Shown here: positions 1 through 5,938 of the stretch, piece by piece
Layout of the letters: every line of letters begins with the position of its first letter
How positions within the stretch are numbered: position 1 is the stretch's first letter
Origin: Bifidobacterium sp.
GTDB lineage: Bacteria; Actinomycetota; Actinomycetes; Actinomycetales; Bifidobacteriaceae
DNA length: 5,938 nt
Assembly: GCA_022739095.1 (NCBI GenBank)
Contig: JAIJEI010000133.1
Span: forward strand, 1-5,938
Direction of reading: 5' to 3'
The notes under the pieces: model-generated
The model's input: the letters and a program-made list of their open reading frames with translations, nothing else
The model's database searches: none
What the model was told of the DNA's origin: nothing
Translations under genes and position numbers: made by a program

Positions 1-421
1 CATGGGTGGCGTGGGCGTACTTCGCGCTGGCAAGAATCGCCGCGTCACCCGGCCGGAGGTTCTGAACCGCCGGTGTTTCGCTGAACCAGCCAGCGGCGTC
101 GGCCGTCAGATCGACCATGGGCAATTCACAGTCATAGCACCATTTGATCAGCCGTTGCTTGTGGTCACGTGCCCGACTGCGTGTCTGTCCGGATTGGCCG
201 GAGCGGATGACGAAGTTGCAGGACAGTTCGATCATCACCATCGAGGGCAGCAGCAATTCCAGCTCCCCGGCGATGCCGTCGTTGAGCAGTCGTTCGGATC
301 GGGGCAGGAATGACGGGTCGGTGGTGTCGTCCTTGCCGAGCGCCACGTTGACGATGACGTTGGTGTCTACCACGGCGCGTTCGGGATAGCGCCGTGAAGA
401 TTCGCTCTCATTGATTTTCAT
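1..421 (-). CDS. PIN-domain protein (VapC-like putative ribonuclease), C-terminus cut by window edge
   Basis: Reading from the ATG at 421-419, the frame stays open for 140 codons to the left edge, so the C-terminus is missing. PIN-domain marks: residues 17-26 read VVDTNVIVNV (first acidic residue D19), then E65 in MVMIELS, then D126 in PGDAAILASAKYA. This is the usual spacing of the PIN acidic triad. The fourth acidic position, usually just after this point, lies outside the window. PIN proteins are metal-dependent ribonucleases and are often toxins of type II toxin-antitoxin systems. A stretch of about 14 residues precedes the first strand. The start is supported by a GGGAGG ribosome binding site (428-433) with a 6-base spacer. 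The ATG overlaps the TGA of the upstream gene as ATGA, which points to translational coupling and joint function. PIN assignment is firm; toxin activity is inferred. It could instead be an RNA-processing enzyme rather than a toxin. Confidence 0.85.
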   Translation of the reverse strand, partial: MKINESESSRRYPERAVVDTNVIVNVALGKDDTTDPSFLPRSERLLNDGIAGELELLLPSMVMIELSCNFVIRSGQSGQTRSRARDHKQRLIKWCYDCELPMVDLTADAAGWFSETPAVQNLRPGDAAILASAKYAHATH

Positions 422-1209
422 CGCCCGCCTCCCGTGGTGGTGCCGTGGTCATGGGTCTCGCGCAGCGTGGAGACGAAATCGACGGAGCCGAGAGCGCCAG
501 TGAAGTCGAGGCTGATGATCCCTTCCAGGTCTTCGGCAGTAGCCGGGGCGCGGTGGCCGTCGGCGATGATCTCCAGGTCCTCGGCGTCCACGGACACCAG
601 TTCGCCGTCGTCGGCGCGTACGAAGCCGCGCGCATCGACCTCCATGCCCACTTGGATGCGTTTGACGATCGGGTCGAGTTCGGGGCCGAATCTCACGTCG
701 ACGCGGCTGCGGGTGACGTGGTCGACCAGCCCGAGCGTGCGGTGCGTGCGCTGCAGGATGACCTTATCCACCATGCCGCGCACATGACCGAACGAGCGGC
801 GTGATCCACGGATCAGCAGACGGTTGATGCCGGTGAGCACGCCGGGCGTGAACGTGCCCTCCGCCTCGTGCGAGGAGACGGTGATGTTCGCGTTGGTCTC
901 CTTGGCCAGATCACTCAACGCGGAAAATACGCCGGAGAACCGGAATGCCTCGTCCCGATTCACGTCGTCTCGTGTGGCCAGGCGGGTGATGGTGTCCAGT
1001 GTGGCGAACGAGCGTTCCGTTCTCTCGTCCACCACCACGGGTTTCGCGGCAAGGTCGATGCTGTGCAGTTCCATGCGGGAGATGCGCCAGTCGGACGCAT
1101 CCGCTGCGGACAGTATCCTTGCGAATGCGGACACAGCCTGGCTCAACGCCTTCGGGGTCACGTCCCGCGGGGCGCAATCCAGTTTGAATCTGAAGTCTCT
1201 GTCGCCCAT
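418..1209 (-). CDS. Uncharacterised 263-residue partner of the PIN protein, possible antitoxin
   Basis: I do not recognise a named family. The start is convincing: AAGGAGGT (1215-1222) lies 5 bases before the ATG and is fully complementary to the 16S anti-Shine-Dalgarno. The N-terminal third has a strand (FRFKLDCAP), a helix (residues about 19-36) and a strand-rich part to about 60. A charged helical part follows to about 108. Residues about 118-216 alternate short strands and turns (LLIRGSRRSFGHVRGMVDKV, then VDVRF and VGMEVDARGFVR), giving the look of a small beta-barrel with a G-x-V-x-G-x-V rhythm. The tail, after about 250, is poor in structure (TTTGGGR). No signal peptide or membrane segment is visible. 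The 4-base ATGA overlap with the PIN gene makes it the likely antitoxin or regulator. As an antitoxin it is unusually long, since typical VapB proteins have 70-100 residues. From memory, 240-260-residue proteins with this layout occur beside PIN genes in other bacteria; this is inference. Confidence 0.75.
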   Translation of the reverse strand: MGDRDFRFKLDCAPRDVTPKALSQAVSAFARILSAADASDWRISRMELHSIDLAAKPVVVDERTERSFATLDTITRLATRDDVNRDEAFRFSGVFSALSDLAKETNANITVSSHEAEGTFTPGVLTGINRLLIRGSRRSFGHVRGMVDKVILQRTHRTLGLVDHVTRSRVDVRFGPELDPIVKRIQVGMEVDARGFVRADDGELVSVDAEDLEIIADGHRAPATAEDLEGIISLDFTGALGSVDFVSTLRETHDHGTTTGGGR

Positions 1210-1268
1210 GGCACACCTCCTTCCCGTATACGCAGTATCGTCCCGTCGTCTGCGGGCGGGTCGCCGTG

Positions 1269-1291
1269 CCCAGTATTCCTGTGCTACTGGG
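1269..1291. promoter_or_regulatory. Perfect 7-bp inverted repeat at the predicted start of transcription, possible operator
   Basis: CCCAGTA (1269-1275) and TACTGGG (1285-1291) are exact reverse complements separated by 9 bases. The half-site centres are 16 bases apart. The repeat begins a few bases past the -10 box, at the predicted start of the PIN-operon transcript. A dimeric regulator bound here would block transcription, as in autoregulated toxin-antitoxin operons. A weak leader hairpin is the alternative. Confidence 0.45.
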
Positions 1292-1293
1292 TA

Positions 1294-1322
1294 TCAGTGT
1301 ACGTGGAGTGGATTTCAGTGTA
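1294..1322. repeat. 8-bp direct repeat TCAGTGTA overlapping the -10 and -35 boxes
   Basis: TCAGTGTA occurs at 1294-1301 and again at 1315-1322. The 21-base period, two helical turns, puts both copies on one face of the DNA. Each copy overlaps one promoter hexamer. Part of the similarity could reflect the promoter boxes alone, so a regulatory role is only a possibility. Confidence 0.35.
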
Positions 1323-1324
1323 AA
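1296..1324 (-). promoter_or_regulatory. Sigma-70-like promoter of the PIN operon
   Basis: On the minus strand, TTTACA (1319-1324) is followed by a 17-base spacer and TACACT (1296-1301). These match TTGACA in 5 of 6 and TATAAT in 4 of 6 positions. Transcription would start near 1289, leaving a leader of about 80 bases before the ATG at 1209. The optimal spacer and correct orientation before a gene with a perfect ribosome binding site make this the best promoter candidate in the window. It is not shown experimentally. Confidence 0.6.
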
Positions 1325-1410
1325 GCACGAGCATGTCTGACGGTAATATGCCCATGGTCCATTCCCGTACGCCTCGTCGCAATAGCACACAGGCATACGC
1401 AACAGAGTGA

Positions 1411-1632
1411 GCCTCTGGAAAAAGACAGGATGCATCGGCTCGCATATCGCAGGCAGTTATGCCCATCATCGGAGAGTTCCGACACCCGTTTTACCTAATA
1501 TTCGGCTATGGATACGTGGCTTACCAGTCCGTCAACGGTGCTGCCTATCCGGAAAGCAAAACCGTGATTTTCGATGCCGCCAATGCCACCTCCGAAACTA
1601 TGAAGCGCCGCGGCCGCAAAAAGGCAGAATAA
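1411..1632 (+). pseudogene. Orphan 3' end of a plus-strand gene (truncated, function unknown)
   Basis: A frame open from 1411 (after a TGA at 1408-1410) to TAA at 1630-1632 gives a protein-like C-terminus. An aromatic-hydrophobic part (PIIGEFRHPFYLIFGYGYVAYQ, split about GEF) leads into AYPESKTVIFDAANATSET and a basic tail KRRGRKKAE. The only in-frame ATG is at 1459, giving 57 residues, and no good ribosome binding site precedes it. The strong terminator about 40 bases downstream on the same strand fits the end of a formerly longer gene. The hydrophobic stretch next to a positively charged tail suggests the last, cytoplasm-facing end of a membrane protein, perhaps from polysaccharide export or synthesis given its position. 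I do not recognise the family. An intact small gene starting at 1459 is the alternative. The lost 5' part would have lain where the PIN-operon promoter now is. Confidence 0.5.
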
Positions 1633-1670
1633 CCACCAAGGTACAGGAATTCGCGTTATTGCACGCTATA

Positions 1671-1707
1671 GGGGGCTGCTGCATACTGCAATGCAGCAGC
1701 CCCTTTT
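1671..1707 (+). terminator. Strong rho-independent terminator
   Basis: GGGGCTGCTGCAT (1672-1684) pairs perfectly over 13 bp with ATGCAGCAGCCCC (1691-1703). The loop is 6 bases, ACTGCA, and TTTT follows at 1704-1707. Orientation is plus, serving the truncated gene ending at 1632. On the minus strand the stem lies about 110 bases past the rfbA stop but is followed by CTATAGCG with no T-run. It could therefore end rfb transcription only weakly. Confidence 0.85.
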
Positions 1708-1814
1708 ACTATTGATGAACAATGTCGTCATATACATCGGCAAATGCGTAATCTGCTATCGCACTCAGCATTAATCTCAAAATACTATGGCGTTTCCGCA
1801 TTCGTCCGAGTCAA

Positions 1815-2714
1815 TCAGTCGTTAGGAACAATCACGACTTTGCCTTCGGCCACATCCTTGAGATGCTTGCCATAGGGGCTCTTGCCGTAACGTTCGGCCG
1901 ATTCGAGGAGCTCCTCCTTGGAAATCCACCCATTTTCGTAGGCGATTTCCTCCACGATGGCGATGGGCAGGCCCTGGGCGCGCTGTACGGTGCGCACGAA
2001 CTCGCCCGCCTCGTACAGGGAATCCATCGTGCCCGTATCCAGCCACGCGTACCCGCGGCCCAGCGTACGCACGTTCAGGGAGCCGTCCTCCAAATACATC
2101 TTGTTCAGGTCCGTGATCTCCAGTTCGCCACGAGCCGACGGCCTGACCCGCTTGGCGAACTCGACCACACGCTCGTCGTAGAAGTACAGACCCGTCACCG
2201 CGTAATGCGACTTCGGCTTCTTCGGCTTCTCCTCGATGGACACGGCCTTCTTGTGCTCGTCGAACTCGACCACACCATAGCGTTCCGGATCGTCGACATA
2301 GTAGCCGAACACACTTGCGCCCCCGCCGCCTTCGGCCTTGGCGACGGCCTTGCGCAATGTGGTGCCCAGACCGTTGCCGTAGAAGATGTTGTCGCCCAGC
2401 ACGAGCGCGCACGGCTCGCCGTCGATGAACTCCTCTCCCAAGAGGAATGCCTGCGCCAAACCATCCGGGCTGGGCTGCACCTTATAGGAAAAGTGCACGC
2501 CGTAATGCGAACCGTCGCCGAGGAGCTTTTCGAAGTTCGGTAGGTCCTTCGGCGTGGAGATGATCAGGATGTCACGGATACCCGCAAGCATGAGCACGCT
2601 GAGCGGATAGTAGATCATCGGCTTGTCATACACCGGCAGCAACTGCTTCGACGTCACCGTCGTCAACGGATACAGACGCGTACCGGAACCACCAGCCAAG
2701 ATAATGCCTTTCAT
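1815..2714 (-). CDS. rfbA: Glucose-1-phosphate thymidylyltransferase (RfbA/RmlA)
   Basis: Joins dTTP and glucose-1-phosphate to form dTDP-glucose and pyrophosphate, the first step to dTDP-L-rhamnose, in the cytoplasm. At 299 residues it has the usual family length of about 290. Nucleotide-binding loop LAGGSGTRLYP is at residues 6-16, with R13 and then K23 in TSKQLLP. PVYDKPMIYYPL follows at 27-38. The metal ligands are D108 in VLGDN and D226 in WLDTGT. EEKP at 161-164 holds the sugar-phosphate-contacting lysine K163. GELEITDLN at 196-204 is also typical. The start is set at the ATG at 2714 because the family begins MKGIILAGG and AAGGA sits 7 bases upstream. A GTG at 2741 would add nine residues and overlap the rmlCD stop as GTGA. 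Last gene of the rfbB-rmlCD-rfbA operon, 23 bases after rmlCD. All key residues are present. Confidence 0.96.
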   Translation of the reverse strand: MKGIILAGGSGTRLYPLTTVTSKQLLPVYDKPMIYYPLSVLMLAGIRDILIISTPKDLPNFEKLLGDGSHYGVHFSYKVQPSPDGLAQAFLLGEEFIDGEPCALVLGDNIFYGNGLGTTLRKAVAKAEGGGGASVFGYYVDDPERYGVVEFDEHKKAVSIEEKPKKPKSHYAVTGLYFYDERVVEFAKRVRPSARGELEITDLNKMYLEDGSLNVRTLGRGYAWLDTGTMDSLYEAGEFVRTVQRAQGLPIAIVEEIAYENGWISKEELLESAERYGKSPYGKHLKDVAEGKVVIVPND

Positions 2715-2721
2715 GGTGTTT

Positions 2722-2727
2722 TCCTTC
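2722..2727 (-). promoter_or_regulatory. Ribosome binding site that sets the rfbA start
   Basis: GAAGGA on the minus strand lies 7 bases before the ATG at 2714 and favours that start over the upstream GTG at 2741. The GTG would overlap the rmlCD stop codon. Confidence 0.6.
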
Positions 2728-2737
2728 ACTTCCTGTT

Positions 2738-4195
2738 TCACCGCTTGTTAAGTTCGCGGGTGACGTATTCTTTGAGGGTTTCCTCCCAGTCGGCGGGCGT
2801 GTATCCGGCCGCCTCGATCTTCGCTAGGTCGAGCGCGCTGTGCACGGGGCGCGGGCTGACCGGGCTGGTCGCGTTCGCGAAATACTCGGCCGTCGAGATG
2901 GGCTTGACCTTGTCGCCGTTACCGTTCGTCAAATCGAACACCTCACGGGCGATCTCCGCCCACGACTTGACCGCACCGGACCCGGTCAAATTGTAGGTGC
3001 CGTAGGGGGCGTGGCTGTCGAGCAGGTGGAAAATCGCCTCGGCCATGTCCTTGGTGAAGGTCAGGCGACCGTACTGGTCGTCCACCACGGTGACCTGTTC
3101 CAGCTTGTCGGCCGGGTCGGCGACCTTGTTGGACAGCATCATCATGGTCTTCACGAAGTTGTGCCCCTCGCCGATCACCCAGCTGGAACGCAGGATGTAA
3201 TGCTCGGGTGCGTCGGCCACGGCGATGTCGCCCGCAGCCTTGGTCTGGCCGTACACACCGAGCGGGGCGAACGCCTCCGTCTCCGTGTGTTCCTTGGCGG
3301 TGCCGTCGAACACATAATCCGAACTCACGTGCACGAGGGTGATGTGGTGGTCCTTGGCCACCTTGGCCAGCAGAGCCGGACCCTGGGCATTCGCCTTCCA
3401 CGCGATCGGACGGCCTTCGGCGGTCTCGGCCTTGTCAACGGCCGTGTAGGCACCGGCGTTGATGATCGTGCCGTACAGGCTCCAATCGTATGCCTCGTAT
3501 GCCTTCGGGTCAGAGAAGTCGAACTCGTCGATGTCCGTGTACTCGAAGCCCTCCAGACCATGCGCTTCCGCGTAGGCGCGAATCGCGTGGCCCAGCTGGC
3601 CGTTGCAGCCCGTCACCAGGGTGCGCTTGGGAGCCATGGGCTTGGCGTCCTTGAGCATCGGGTGGTGCAGATCGGCCTCGGAGCGCTCGGACTCCTCCAG
3701 CGGAATCGGCCACTGGATGTTCAGTTCCGGATCCGCAAGGTTCACGAACGTGTAGGTCTTCTTCTGTTCCAGACTCCAGTGCGCGTTCACCAGATACGTG
3801 TACACCGTGCCGTCCTGCAGTGCCTGGAAGCTGTTGCCCACGCCGCGAGGCACGTAGATTGCCTTGGAAGGATCCAAACGGGTCGTGTACACCTGGCCGA
3901 AGCTCTCGCCCGGGCGCAGGTCAACCCATGCGCCGAAGATCTCGCCGGCCGCGATGCTGATGTACTTGTCCCACGGCTCCGCGTGGATGCCACGGGTGAC
4001 GCCCTTGGTCGCGTTGTAGCTGATGTTGTTCTGCACCGGGCCGAAGTCCGGCAGTCCCAGACCCATCATCTTGGCGCGCTGCCAGTTTTCCTTGAACCAG
4101 CCACGGTTGTCGCCATGCACCGGCAGGTCGAACACCAGAAGGCCCGGGATGTTCGTCTTCTCGACCTTCAGTTCCTTCTCGAATTCAAATGCCAT
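2738..4195 (-). CDS. rmlCD: Fused dTDP-4-dehydrorhamnose 3,5-epimerase / dTDP-4-dehydrorhamnose reductase (RmlC-RmlD)
   Basis: One 485-residue protein performs the last two steps to dTDP-L-rhamnose. Residues 1 to about 185 are the RmlC cupin domain, which epimerises C3 and C5. It shows DNRGWFKENWQ (29-39), TRGIHAEPWDKY (67-78) with probable catalytic base H71, VDLRPGESFG (91-100), and YVPRGVGNSFQAL (114-126). Residues about 189-485 are RmlD, an NAD(P)H-dependent short-chain reductase that reduces the 4-keto group. It shows the Rossmann loop VTGCNGQLG (194-202), INAGAYTAVDKAE (245-257), SSDYVFDG (291-298), catalytic Y315 and K319 in YGQTK, and DDQYGRLTF (372-380). A short linker, about 180-190, joins the domains with no stop or frameshift, so the fusion is real. 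Such fusions are known in bifidobacteria and corynebacteria. The start lies 7 bases after the rfbB stop. Its ribosome binding site is weak (AGGGG about 13 bases upstream, inside rfbB), which suggests translational coupling. Confidence 0.95.
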   Translation of the reverse strand: MAFEFEKELKVEKTNIPGLLVFDLPVHGDNRGWFKENWQRAKMMGLGLPDFGPVQNNISYNATKGVTRGIHAEPWDKYISIAAGEIFGAWVDLRPGESFGQVYTTRLDPSKAIYVPRGVGNSFQALQDGTVYTYLVNAHWSLEQKKTYTFVNLADPELNIQWPIPLEESERSEADLHHPMLKDAKPMAPKRTLVTGCNGQLGHAIRAYAEAHGLEGFEYTDIDEFDFSDPKAYEAYDWSLYGTIINAGAYTAVDKAETAEGRPIAWKANAQGPALLAKVAKDHHITLVHVSSDYVFDGTAKEHTETEAFAPLGVYGQTKAAGDIAVADAPEHYILRSSWVIGEGHNFVKTMMMLSNKVADPADKLEQVTVVDDQYGRLTFTKDMAEAIFHLLDSHAPYGTYNLTGSGAVKSWAEIAREVFDLTNGNGDKVKPISTAEYFANATSPVSPRPVHSALDLAKIEAAGYTPADWEETLKEYVTRELNKR

Positions 4196-4202
4196 GATCG
4201 GA

Positions 4203-5225
4203 TCACTGCCCCTGTTGCTTGTACCTGGCCTCGGTGGCGGCCTTGGCCGGCTCCCACCAGGCGCGGTTGTCCGTGTACCACTTGATGGTCTGCTCCAGGC
4301 CCTTCTGGAAGTCCGTGTGCGTCGGCTTCCAGCCGAGCTCGGTCTGCAGCTTGGTGGAGTCGATCGCGTAGCGGCGGTCGTGGCCGGGACGGTCCTTCAC
4401 CCAGTCGAACGCGTCCGGGTCCCGGCCCATCACGGTCAGGATGTCGCGCAGCACGGTGATGTTGTTGCGTTCCCCGTTCGCGCCGATCAGGTAGGTCTCG
4501 CCCAGACGGCCCTTGGTCAGGATGGTCCACACGCCGGTGGAGTGGTCGTCCGTGTGGATCCAGTCGCGCACGTTCTCGCCGTTGCCGTACAGCTTCGGCT
4601 TCAGCCCCTCGAGGATGTTCGTGATCTGGCGCGGGATGAACTTCTCCACATGCTGGAAGGGGCCGTAGTTGTTCGAGCAGTTGCTGATCGTGGCGCGGAT
4701 GCCGAACGTGCGGTGCCACGCGCGCACCAGCAGGTCCGAGCTCGCCTTCGTCGAGCTGTACGGGCTGGACGGATGGTACGGGGTCCGCTCCGTGAACTTG
4801 GCCGGATCGTCCAGGGCCAGGTCGCCGTACACCTCGTCCGTGCTCACGTGGTGGTAGCGCACGTCGTACTTGCGGGCCGCCTCCAACAGGCGGAACGTGC
4901 CCTCCACGTTGGTCTTCAGGAACGGCTCCGGGTTCGCGATCGAGTTGTCGTTGTGGGATTCCGCCGCGTAATGCACGATCGCGTCATGGCCTGGCACGAT
5001 TTTGTCGAGCAGCTCGGCGTCGCAGATGTTCCCATGCACGAACTCCACACGGTCGCCCAGGATCGGACGGATGTTCTCCAAGTTGCCCGCATACGTCAAC
5101 GCATCCAACACCGTCACATGAACATCGGGATGATTGTTATACACGTAATGAACGAAATTCGAACCAATGAAACCACAGCCACCAGTCACAATGATGTTAT
5201 GGGGAGTAAACAGTTCTTCAGCCAT
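4203..5225 (-). CDS. rfbB: dTDP-glucose 4,6-dehydratase (RfbB/RmlB)
   Basis: Converts dTDP-glucose to dTDP-4-keto-6-deoxy-glucose using bound NAD+, the second step to dTDP-L-rhamnose. An extended short-chain dehydrogenase/reductase of 340 residues, the expected length. NAD-binding loop TGGCGFIGSNF is at 14-24. DALTYAGNLENI (41-52) and HYAAESHNDNSI (85-96) are family signatures. The catalytic set is T129-D130-E131 in STDEVYGD, with Y156 and K160 in YSSTK. The substrate-binding SNCSNNYGP (181-189) and the RDWIHTDDH segment (220-228) are also present. The ATG at 5225 starts MAEELFTPHNIIVTGG; only a poor AGGT lies 2 bases upstream, so translation initiation may be weak or leader-dependent. First gene of the operon, 7 bases before rmlCD. 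No defects seen. Confidence 0.96.
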   Translation of the reverse strand: MAEELFTPHNIIVTGGCGFIGSNFVHYVYNNHPDVHVTVLDALTYAGNLENIRPILGDRVEFVHGNICDAELLDKIVPGHDAIVHYAAESHNDNSIANPEPFLKTNVEGTFRLLEAARKYDVRYHHVSTDEVYGDLALDDPAKFTERTPYHPSSPYSSTKASSDLLVRAWHRTFGIRATISNCSNNYGPFQHVEKFIPRQITNILEGLKPKLYGNGENVRDWIHTDDHSTGVWTILTKGRLGETYLIGANGERNNITVLRDILTVMGRDPDAFDWVKDRPGHDRRYAIDSTKLQTELGWKPTHTDFQKGLEQTIKWYTDNRAWWEPAKAATEARYKQQGQ

Positions 5226-5560
5226 AACCTACAGCATACAGCCACGTACCCCTAATTGACATGCTAAACATTTGGCTGGCACTGTATTGTCTCGGTGCAT
5301 GGTTGACGTTTGCAATGGTTTTCGATATTGGTATTCGCACGTTATATCGAGTGCTTGGTCGGCGCGGATCCCGCCGATGACGGGGACGACGACGATGATC
5401 TGTGATTCATTCCGAGTTCCACTATTTACCGATATTGTCTCTATCGATGTTGACGATGATGCGACGCAGACGCGCCACACCCTACTGGCAGACTCACCCA
5501 CGATAATCGACCTTATGCGCGTGCCGGAATGGTCCCGTCCGCGGGTTCGACATACAACAG
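5226..5560. other. Intergenic region between rfbB and the transposase remnant
   Basis: No supportable gene. It is less GC-rich than the flanking coding sequence and should contain the rfb promoter. The stretch 5382-5396 has a short run of GACGAC/GATGAT repeats without further structure. Open frames crossing it on either strand show no domain pattern. The left end of the insertion-sequence remnant should lie here, but I see no terminal inverted repeat or target duplication. Confidence 0.5.
5286..5315 (-). promoter_or_regulatory. Possible promoter of the rfb operon (weak match)
   Basis: On the minus strand TTGCAA (5310-5315), an 18-base spacer and GACAAT (5286-5291) each match the consensus hexamers in 4 of 6 positions. 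This would give a leader of about 55 bases before rfbB. It is the best pair I could find by eye within 120 bases of the gene, but it is weak. TATAAC (minus strand, 5341-5346) is a good -10 box without a convincing -35. Confidence 0.25.
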
Positions 5561-5838
5561 GTTCGGTATGCCGGCATGGAAGTCCCGTTCCGCGAGGTGC
5601 GCGGGCACCTCGCCGATCTCGCCGGCGTAGGAACTCCGCCGCTTCGGGCGTTTCAGGTACACGGCCCGCAGGCCCTCCTCGCGCATGATCCGGCACACCA
5701 CCTTCCCGAGACGACGAGCGGGGCCATCTCGTCGAGGCGCAGCATCCGGTGCAGGTAACGGTATCTCCGCACGCGCCCGCCCTTCTCGAACAAGCCCGCT
5801 CGCGACGCGGGCCCGCAGCACGGCGTACTTGTCGGGTA
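5561..5838 (-). pseudogene. IS3-family transposase (OrfB) remnant, frameshifted and truncated
   Basis: Three matching pieces lie in order in alternating frames. PDKYAVLRARVAS (about 5836-5800) is followed, in another frame, by GLFEKGG...RYRYLHRMLRL...PLVVSG (5796-5704). After a shift near 5704, KVVCRIMREEGL and RSSYAGEIGE...RDFHAGIPN continue to 5561. This is the N-terminal half of IS3-family OrfB: the YGYRRI-like helix-turn-helix, the conserved VVRRIMREEGL motif, and the YSSYxGEI...DFHAxxPN linker just before the integrase core. The DDE core that should follow is absent; a stop is reached near 5513-5515. The frame stays open to the right edge, but the residues beyond 5838 do not clearly resemble OrfB, so that boundary is uncertain. 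At least two frameshifts and the missing catalytic core make it non-functional. Confidence 0.8.
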
Positions 5839-5938
5839 GGGGGCTGCGGACGTTTTCTTGGAGACCGAACGGAAAGATTTTCGTATGTCCGGTCTTGAGG
5901 AACGAGAGCGTGCGGTGGAGTTGTATTTCACCACGCCG

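Noticed and set aside
824..1498. 224-codon plus-strand open frame crossing the 263-residue gene and its promoter
   Set aside because: Its composition is a mirror of the minus-strand gene and it has no ribosome binding site. The minus frame has a perfect one and is coupled to the PIN gene.
1671..1707. The hairpin as the main terminator of the rfb operon
   Set aside because: On the minus strand the stem is not followed by a T-run. It is oriented for the plus strand, so at most it acts weakly on rfb transcripts.
2715..2741. GTG at 2741 as the rfbA start, with a GTGA overlap with rmlCD
   Set aside because: It adds nine residues not seen in the family. The ATG at 2714 has a well-spaced ribosome binding site and gives the canonical MKGIILAGG start.
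2840..4285. 481-codon plus-strand open frame opposite rmlCD
   Set aside because: An antisense shadow produced by GC-rich codon use. The opposite strand encodes a complete enzyme with all its motifs, while this frame shows only Val/Arg/His-rich, motif-free sequence.
4023..5255. 410-codon plus-strand open frame opposite rfbB
   Set aside because: Same cause: antisense to an intact dehydratase, of low complexity and without domain pattern.
5256..5261. Perfect TTGACA on the plus strand
   Set aside because: No -10 box at 16-18 bases and no plus-strand gene downstream that it could serve.
5229..5696. 155-codon minus-strand open frame across the rfbB upstream region
   Set aside because: It starts within the transposase remnant in a third frame and then runs through intergenic sequence. 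No recognisable motif and no ribosome binding site.

Overview
The window looks like a high-GC Gram-positive chromosome, most likely Bifidobacterium or a close actinobacterial relative. This is inferred from the GC-rich codon use, the fused RmlC-RmlD enzyme and strong AGGAGG-type ribosome binding sites. No species-level marker is present. All intact genes lie on the minus strand.

Left part (1-1330): a two-gene minus-strand operon that resembles a type II toxin-antitoxin or PIN-ribonuclease module. The upstream gene (418-1209) encodes an unrecognised 263-residue protein. The downstream gene overlaps it by 4 bases (ATGA) and encodes a PIN-domain protein that runs off the left edge. In front of the operon are a good sigma-70-like promoter (1296-1324), a perfect 7-bp inverted repeat at the predicted transcription start and an 8-bp direct repeat. 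This arrangement would suit autoregulation.

Middle (1330-1814): the orphan 3' end of a plus-strand gene (open frame 1411-1632) followed by a strong rho-independent terminator (1671-1707). The gene's 5' part is missing. This suggests that the toxin-antitoxin-like segment, or a rearrangement, replaced it.

Right-centre (1815-5225): a compact minus-strand operon, rfbB - rmlCD - rfbA in transcription order. It encodes every step from glucose-1-phosphate to dTDP-L-rhamnose. RfbA makes dTDP-glucose, RfbB dehydrates it to the 4-keto-6-deoxy sugar, and the fused RmlCD protein epimerises and reduces that product to dTDP-L-rhamnose, the donor for rhamnose-containing cell-wall or extracellular polysaccharide. 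The intergenic gaps are 7 and 23 bases.

Right edge (5226-5938): an AT-richer upstream region that probably holds the rfb promoter, then the decayed remains of an IS3-family transposase with at least two frameshifts and no recognisable catalytic core. Insertion-sequence debris on one side and a truncated gene plus a toxin-antitoxin-like module on the other fit a rhamnose gene block within a variable polysaccharide region.
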